A stretch of DNA of 64,000 nucleotides from Pseudomonas sp. Root71 (GTDB taxonomy: Bacteria; Pseudomonadota; Gammaproteobacteria; Pseudomonadales; Pseudomonadaceae): assembly GCF_001429045.1 (NCBI RefSeq), contig NZ_LMHY01000022.1, positions 752 through 64,751 of the forward strand, in the 5' to 3' direction. The notes beneath the pieces were generated by a model. That model did not search any database, was not told the origin of the DNA, and saw only the letters and a program-made list of their open reading frames with translations. The position numbers were made by a program, and so were the translations under genes. This document shows positions 59,233 to 64,000 of the stretch, one piece after another. How positions within the stretch are numbered: position 1 is the first letter of the stretch; each line of letters opens with the position of its first letter.

Positions 59233-59478
59233 ATGGCCTATCAAGCCCAGGAAATCTTCTTCCGTTCCAACGCCCCCGTCACCATCGACGAGGACAAATG
59301 CATCGCCCACAAAGGCTGCACCGTGTGCGTCGACGTCTGCCCGATGGACCTGCTGGCGATCAACCCGGCCACGCAAAAGGCCTACATGGCGTTCGATGAA
59401 TGCTGGTACTGCATGCCCTGTGAAAAGGACTGCCCGACAGGGGCTGTGAAAGTAGAGATCCCGTACCTGCTGCGCTGA
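59233..59478 (+). CDS. Two-cluster 4Fe-4S ferredoxin (AprB-like)
   Basis: An 81-residue protein with cysteines at 23, 29, 32, 36 (CIAHKGCTVCVDVC) and 57, 60, 63, 67 (CWYCMPCEKDC), two [4Fe-4S] sites of the AprB/ferredoxin kind. The start at 59233 fits the family. It lies 26 bases after the flavoprotein and is its likely electron partner. Confidence 0.88.
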   Translation: MAYQAQEIFFRSNAPVTIDEDKCIAHKGCTVCVDVCPMDLLAINPATQKAYMAFDECWYCMPCEKDCPTGAVKVEIPYLLR

Positions 59479-59490
59479 AACACTATCAAC

Positions 59491-59651
59491 TGTGGGAGCG
59501 GGCTTGCCCGCGAAGAGGCCGGCACAGCTGGCATCCCCATTGACTGACCGGACGCCTTCGCGAGCAAGCCCGCTCCCACAATGGATCGAGGCCAGACGCA
59601 AGTCCGTGTACACCGCAACACCCTGTGGGAGCGGGCTTGCTCGCGAAGAGG
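59491..59651. repeat. Cluster of three REP sequences
   Basis: REP copies at 59491-59518 (plus), 59553-59580 (minus) and 59624-59651 (plus), all with GTGGGAGCGGGCTTGC. They lie between the ferredoxin and the binding-protein gene and may affect mRNA stability of the operon. Confidence 0.85.
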
Positions 59652-59777
59652 CCAGCCCAGACAACAAAACGCCATCCGGCACCACCGGACGCCTGATTCA
59701 AGACACCCCTCGTTTCCCACCGCGCCCTGATCGTGGCGGAGACGAACATCCAATAAATGATTCGAGGGGAAACACTC

Positions 59778-61184
59778 ATGATGTTGCGTGCAGCTTTAGC
59801 CGGTCTGGTACTGGCTTCATTCACCCTGTCGGCCTCGGCCGAAACCATCCGCATTGCCATCGGCACCCAGGACACCACCATCAACTGCGCCGCCGGCGGA
59901 TTGTTGATTCGCGAACTCGGTCTGCTGGACAAATACCTGCCCCACGATGGCCCCTACAAAGACGCCCAATACGAGGTGCAGTGGAAAAACTTCACCAGCG
60001 GCGCCCCCCTGACCAATGAGATGGTGGCCGGCAAGCTCGACTTCGGCGCCATGGCCGACTTCCCCGGCGCGTTCAACGGCGTGGCGTTCGAAACGGCGGG
60101 CAAGCACAGCCTGTTCATCAGCGTGCTGTCGGGCAGCATCAAGGGCAGTGGCAACGGCATCGTGGTGCCGAGCGCATCGGGCGTGCAGTCGCTCGCAGAG
60201 CTCAAGGGCAAGACCATTTCCGTGCCGTTCGCTTCCACCGCCCATGGCATGTTGCTGCGGGCCGTCGCGGCCCAGGGCTGGGACCCGCTCAAGGACGTGA
60301 ACATCATCGCCCAGCCGCCGGAAGTCGCCGGCTCCGCGTTGCAGGCCGGCAAGATCGATGCCCATGCTGACTTCGTGCCCTTCGCCGAACTGTTCCCCAG
60401 CCGCGGTTTCGCACGCAAGATTTATGACGGTGCCCAGGCCAACGCGCCGACCTTCCACGGTGCGCTGGTCGATCAGGCCTATGCGAAGAAGTACCCGGAA
60501 ATCGTCGTCGCTTACCTGCGGGCGAGCATCGAAGCCAACCAGTTGCTGGCGGCTGAACCGGAGAAATACAGCGAGTTGATCGCCAGGGTCACCGGGGTCG
60601 ATGCCGAGGTCAATTACCTGTTCCATGGCCCCCTCGGTGTGCAGACCCGCGACCTGAGCTGGAAGCCGGAATACCGTCAGGCCGTGGGCACCGCCATCGA
60701 TACCCTCAAGTTGTTGAAGAAGGCCGATCGCGGGCTCGATCTCAACACCTTCATCGACGACCAATACATCCGCGCCGCCTTCAAGGCCTCGAACCTGGAC
60801 TACAGCGCGCAGCTTGCGAACTACAAGCAGACGCCGCTCAAAGCCGTCGATGCCGCCAGCGGCAAATCCATCACCGACTTCAGTCATGTGGTGGAAATCT
60901 GGGTGCGCGGCGAGCCGAAAGTTCGTCAATACGCCTCGGCGGAGTCGGCATTTACCGCGCTGACAGCGCTGAAACAGGAAGGCAAGAACATCCGCGCGGT
61001 GTACGCCCAGGCCAGCGACAGCGGGATCAAGTTGCTGGCGGATCAGGCGTGGTTTGCCACCGACGGGAAAGGACGGCTGAGCGCGTTCCTGCTCAAAGGT
61101 CAGGCCCAACAGTTCGCCACGGCCCAGGGCGGCAAGGTCTTTGACTTTACCGATGCCACTGCCCAGGCCGTGGCGGTTCGCTAA
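59778..61184 (+). CDS. ABC transporter substrate-binding protein (NitT/TauT type)
   Basis: A 468-residue periplasmic protein with a signal peptide (LAGLVLASFTLSASAE) and the NrtA/SsuA-like body (IAIGTQDTTINCAAGG, then GMLLRAVAAQGWDP). It has a C-terminal extension of about 120 residues relative to SsuA. A GAGGGG site precedes the ATG. It delivers the substrate for the operon, perhaps a sulfonate or related compound. Confidence 0.85.
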   Translation: MMLRAALAGLVLASFTLSASAETIRIAIGTQDTTINCAAGGLLIRELGLLDKYLPHDGPYKDAQYEVQWKNFTSGAPLTNEMVAGKLDFGAMADFPGAFNGVAFETAGKHSLFISVLSGSIKGSGNGIVVPSASGVQSLAELKGKTISVPFASTAHGMLLRAVAAQGWDPLKDVNIIAQPPEVAGSALQAGKIDAHADFVPFAELFPSRGFARKIYDGAQANAPTFHGALVDQAYAKKYPEIVVAYLRASIEANQLLAAEPEKYSELIARVTGVDAEVNYLFHGPLGVQTRDLSWKPEYRQAVGTAIDTLKLLKKADRGLDLNTFIDDQYIRAAFKASNLDYSAQLANYKQTPLKAVDAASGKSITDFSHVVEIWVRGEPKVRQYASAESAFTALTALKQEGKNIRAVYAQASDSGIKLLADQAWFATDGKGRLSAFLLKGQAQQFATAQGGKVFDFTDATAQAVAVR

Positions 61185-61205
61185 CCCCCCAAACACCACG
61201 GTTCC

Positions 61206-61297
61206 CTGTAGGAGCTGCCGAAGGCTGCGATCTTTTGATCGTGCTCTTCGGCAATCGTGAAGCCGTCAAAGATCGCAGCCTTCGGCAGCTCCTACAG
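61206..61297. repeat. Second-type inverted repeat pair
   Basis: TGTAGGAGCTGCCGAAGG and its inverse bracket an AT-rich centre (61241-61267). Same family as 56536-56620. It separates the binding-protein gene from the permease gene by about 140 bases. Confidence 0.8.
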
Positions 61298-61325
61298 GGG
61301 TTGTGATTGCCATCGGGAAATGTGT

Positions 61326-62108
61326 ATGTCTGGATCATTTTTACGTTGGATTCCAAGGGTCGCTTCACTGCTGCTCTGCCTGCTGTTCTGGCAACTCGCC
61401 GCCAGCCACCACTGGAACCTCGGCCTGGTGACCTTCGCCAACGTCCCGACACCCGTGGCGGTCATTGAAGCTGCCCTCGGCCTCGGCGACTCGGGCAAAC
61501 TCGGTCAACACCTGGGCAGCAGCCTCGGCCGGGTGTTCGCCGGTTACCTCGCGGCGCTGATCATTGGCGTGGCCCTGGGCCTGGCCATCGGCCGCTCGAA
61601 ATGGGCCGAAGATCTGTTGTTGCCGCCCCTGGAAGTGCTGCGCCCGATCCCGGCGGTGGCGTGGATTCCCCTGGCGATCCTGATGTTTCCCTCCTCGGAG
61701 CTGTCGATGGTGTTCATCACCTTCACCGGCGCACTGTTCCCGATCCTGCTCAACACCGTGCACGGCGTCGAAGGCGTCGACCCACGGCTGATCGCCTCGG
61801 CGAAAAGCCTCGGGGCGGGGCACCGGGCCATCCTGCTGGAGGTCGTTCTGCCGGGCGCTGCGCCCAGCATCATCACCGGCCTGGCCATCGGCATGGGCAC
61901 TTCGTGGTTCTGCCTGGTGACGGCGGAAATGATCTCCGGCCAGTTCGGCATTGGCTATTACACCTGGGAGTCCTACACCATCCAGAACTACGCCGACATC
62001 GTGGTCGGCATGTTGCTGATCGGCGTGCTCGGGATGGGCAGCAGCCTGTTGATCAAGCGTCTGGGCGGGCTGTTCACGCCCTGGCATCGACCACGAGGAA
62101 AAGCCTGA
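61326..62108 (+). CDS. ABC transporter permease
   Basis: A 260-residue inner-membrane protein with about six membrane segments and the EAA loop GAGHRAILLEVVLPGAAPSI, typical of SsuC/TauC permeases. ATG at 61326 is used (an ATG six bases earlier is possible). It overlaps the ATPase gene (TGATG). Confidence 0.9.
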   Translation: MSGSFLRWIPRVASLLLCLLFWQLAASHHWNLGLVTFANVPTPVAVIEAALGLGDSGKLGQHLGSSLGRVFAGYLAALIIGVALGLAIGRSKWAEDLLLPPLEVLRPIPAVAWIPLAILMFPSSELSMVFITFTGALFPILLNTVHGVEGVDPRLIASAKSLGAGHRAILLEVVLPGAAPSIITGLAIGMGTSWFCLVTAEMISGQFGIGYYTWESYTIQNYADIVVGMLLIGVLGMGSSLLIKRLGGLFTPWHRPRGKA

Positions 62109-62956
62109 TGAGCGTTTTTCAACACCTGGAAGGGCGTATCGACATTCGCGGGCTGTCGATCAGCCTGGGCGAGGGCGACACGGCTTTCGAAGCAGTGCAG
62201 GGCCTCGATTGCCAGATCGAGCCGGGGCAGTTCGTGTGCATTCTCGGGCCGTCGGGTTGCGGCAAGTCCACCTTGCTCGGCGCACTGGCCGGCCACCTGC
62301 AACCGCGCACCGGCACCTTGAACGTGGATGGCGCAGCGGTGGCGGGCCCATCGCCCCAGCGCGGCATGGTGTTCCAGCAGCACACGCTGTTTCCGTGGCG
62401 CACGGTGCGTGACAACGTGGCGTTCGGTTTGAAAATGCAAGGCATCGGCAAGGCCGAACGGCACAAGGCAGCGGATGAAATCCTCGCCCTGGTGGGCCTC
62501 GAAGGCTTTGCCGGGCGCTGGCCCGATCAGCTCTCCGGCGGCATGCAGCAACGGGTGGAAATCGCCCGGGTGTTGGTCAACCGTCCGCGCCTGTTGCTGA
62601 TGGACGAACCCTTCGGCGCCCTCGATGCCCTGACCCGATTGAACATGCAGGAACTGCTGCTGGACATCTGGACGCGCATCCGCACCACCGTGGTGTTTGT
62701 CACCCATGACATCGACGAAGCGCTGTTCCTCGCCGATCGCCTGCTGGTCATGAGTACACGGCCCGGCCGGATCATCGAAGACTTGCGCCTGGACTTCCCC
62801 CGGCCACGCAGCACGCAACTGGTGACAAGCCCCGAATTCTCGCACCTCAAGCGCCATTGCCTCGAACTCCTGCGGCACGAAGACGGCCGGCAACTGCCGC
62901 GCCTGAACCCGCTCGGACTTCCCCCTGAAACCAAACTGCCGCGATTTGCCCTATGA
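62108..62956 (+). CDS. ABC transporter ATP-binding protein
   Basis: A 282-residue ATPase with Walker A GPSGCGKS, signature LSGGMQQRVEIAR and Walker B LLLMDEPFGALD, then the H-loop VTHDIDEA. It energises the permease encoded before it. The HEAT-repeat gene starts inside its last codons. Confidence 0.94.
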   Translation: MSVFQHLEGRIDIRGLSISLGEGDTAFEAVQGLDCQIEPGQFVCILGPSGCGKSTLLGALAGHLQPRTGTLNVDGAAVAGPSPQRGMVFQQHTLFPWRTVRDNVAFGLKMQGIGKAERHKAADEILALVGLEGFAGRWPDQLSGGMQQRVEIARVLVNRPRLLLMDEPFGALDALTRLNMQELLLDIWTRIRTTVVFVTHDIDEALFLADRLLVMSTRPGRIIEDLRLDFPRPRSTQLVTSPEFSHLKRHCLELLRHEDGRQLPRLNPLGLPPETKLPRFAL

Positions 62957-63915
62957 CCTCACTATTCGATGTAACCGATAACGACGACATTCTTGCCCTG
63001 CAGCCGCGCCTGACCGATGACGACCCCGGTGTACGCCGGATCGCGCTGATCGAACTGGCCGATCTCGAGGAGCCGGACGGCCTGCTGTGGCTGATCGATC
63101 GACTGGCCGAAGACCCGATTGCGGACGTTCGCGCCGAAGCCGCACGCCTGCTGGAAGCCTGGGAGGACGAACCGGTGGTCGAAGCGCTGTGCCAGGCCCT
63201 GACGGACCCATCCCCGGCGGTGCAGGTGGCCGCAGCGCAAAGCCTCAGCCTGCTCAAGAGTGAAGCGGCGGGCCGGGTCATCCTGCCGTGGACCGGGCAC
63301 GCCGACAGCGGCGTACGCATCGCCGCATTCAGGGCGTTGCGCGAGTTGCGTTGCCCCGATGCCGCCGATGCGGCGGCCCGGGCACTGATTGATGAAAGCG
63401 CCAGCGTGCGCCGTGAGGCGGTGGGCGTGCTCGGCTGGCTCAAGCAACTCGATGCCTTGCCGGCCTTGGCGCGGTTGGCCAGCGCTGACCCGGACACTGA
63501 AGTTCGGCGCGCCGCCACCGGGGCGCTGGGCCTGGCGTCTGACGCACAGGTGCTGCCGGCCCTGCGCCAGGCCTTGCGCGACGCTGCCTGGCAAGTCCGC
63601 GAAGAAGCCGCCACCACCCTGGGTAAGGTCGGCCACCTCGACGCCGGCCCGGCCCTGATCGACGCCCTGGACGACGATTACTGGCAAGTGCGCCTGCGCG
63701 CCACCCGCAGCCTCGGTCGCTTGCGTTTTGTACCGGCGCTCGAAGCGCTGATCGACACCCTCGGCCACCGCATCAGCAACCTGCGCAAGGAAGCCGCGCT
63801 GGCCCTGGGCGAATTGAACGACCCACGGGCCATTGCGCCGTTGCAGGCCGCACAGGACGACGGCGACCCGGAAGTGCGCAAGGCCGTGCGCATTGCCTTG
63901 AGTCAACTGCAATGA
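62953..63915 (+). CDS. HEAT-repeat protein
   Basis: A 320-residue protein made almost entirely of HEAT repeats of about 31 residues (ADVRAEAARLLEAW, ASVRREAVGVLGWL, TEVRRAATGALGLA, WQVREEAATTLGKV, WQVRLRATRSLGRL, NLRKEAALALGEL). The family includes PBS-lyase-like HEAT proteins that act as scaffolds or cofactor-assembly factors. Four-base overlaps on both sides couple it to the ATPase and to the DUF971 gene, so it belongs to the pathway. Confidence 0.9.
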   Translation: MTSLFDVTDNDDILALQPRLTDDDPGVRRIALIELADLEEPDGLLWLIDRLAEDPIADVRAEAARLLEAWEDEPVVEALCQALTDPSPAVQVAAAQSLSLLKSEAAGRVILPWTGHADSGVRIAAFRALRELRCPDAADAAARALIDESASVRREAVGVLGWLKQLDALPALARLASADPDTEVRRAATGALGLASDAQVLPALRQALRDAAWQVREEAATTLGKVGHLDAGPALIDALDDDYWQVRLRATRSLGRLRFVPALEALIDTLGHRISNLRKEAALALGELNDPRAIAPLQAAQDDGDPEVRKAVRIALSQLQ

Positions 63916-64000
63916 ACCCGTTGGCGATTGGCAACTCCCGCAGCAAACAGCAGTTGCGCCTGAACTGGCCGGGTGGCCGCGAGCAACTGCTGGAGCATGC
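63912..64000 (+). CDS. DUF971 protein (partial, N-terminus only)
   Basis: Twenty-nine codons before the right edge: MNPLAIGNSRSKQQLRLNW then GGREQLLEHA. This matches the start of the DUF971/gamma-butyrobetaine-hydroxylase N-like family, a small zinc-binding domain often found with Fe-S assembly proteins. Its ATG overlaps the HEAT gene stop (ATGA). It continues past the window. Confidence 0.7.
   Translation, partial: MNPLAIGNSRSKQQLRLNWPGGREQLLEH

Overview
The window is a piece of a Pseudomonas chromosome, most likely of the P. fluorescens group. The evidence is GC-rich core genes, two families of short inverted repeats typical of these genomes (REP sequences of the type GTGGGAGCGGGCTTGCTCGCG), and a conserved core gene set (YccA, Lrp/EamA, FUSC, GapN-like, DyP peroxidase). 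It holds one complete-looking prophage of about 42.5 kb, integrated in a tRNA-Ser(UGA) gene. The exact att repeats are 887-946 and 43357-43416.

Bases 1-886 are host DNA: the start of a secreted protein (probably a multicopper oxidase) and its upstream region. The prophage begins with attL, an arm-type site, a tyrosine integrase and a DUF4224 protein in the usual excisionase position. Next comes an AT-rich insert with two DUF2971 genes and a membrane-anchored protein. A leftward early block follows (small phage proteins, a CsrA homologue and a TerB-domain protein), driven by a promoter at 7305-7333 that is flanked and overlapped by operator-like repeats. The immunity region has a CI-type LexA-like repressor, a cI/cro intergenic region with matching operators, Cro, and a YmfL/CII-like regulator.

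Rightward early genes encode an initiator carrying six 16-bp iterons (the presumed origin), a DnaC-like loader, a second tyrosine recombinase and a Q-like antiterminator. After about 0.7 kb of non-coding late-control DNA come a holin, a cos-like sequence, and a lambda-like head and packaging module (TerS, TerL, gpW, portal, protease-capsid fusion, decoration, joining). This is joined to a P2-like contractile tail module (V, W, J, I, fiber, assembly, sheath, tube, E/E', tape measure, U, X, D). The phage is therefore a mosaic myovirus: lambda-type DNA packaging with a P2-type tail. I see no endolysin or Rz gene.

Between gpD and attR lies accessory DNA, mostly AT-rich: a Dam-type methylase; a two-gene cassette of a 2-TM protein and a small Cas2/SinR-like protein; a DGQHR-domain gene overlapping a gene with a HEPN-like helix; and, on the other strand, three overlapping or closely spaced genes encoding a multi-TM protein, a 48-residue single-TM protein and a DUF6414-like protein. 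These three cassettes look like phage-carried conflict or defence modules and are the best candidates for something undescribed.

From 43357 the host chromosome resumes: tRNA-Ser, YccA, a YceK-like lipoprotein, a divergent Lrp regulator and EamA exporter, a FUSC protein and a GapN-like dehydrogenase. Then comes an exported three-gene set (cytochrome c lipoprotein, Tat-exported sugar-lactone-oxidase-like flavoenzyme, Tat-exported DSD1-like PLP enzyme), followed by an outer membrane protein, an AraC regulator, a DyP peroxidase and a Gfo/Idh/MocA oxidoreductase. The window ends in a gene cluster with a GntR regulator, an AprA-like flavoprotein, a two-cluster ferredoxin, a NitT/TauT-type ABC transporter, a HEAT-repeat protein and the start of a DUF971 protein. 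This probably imports and reduces or oxidises an unknown, possibly sulfur-containing, compound.
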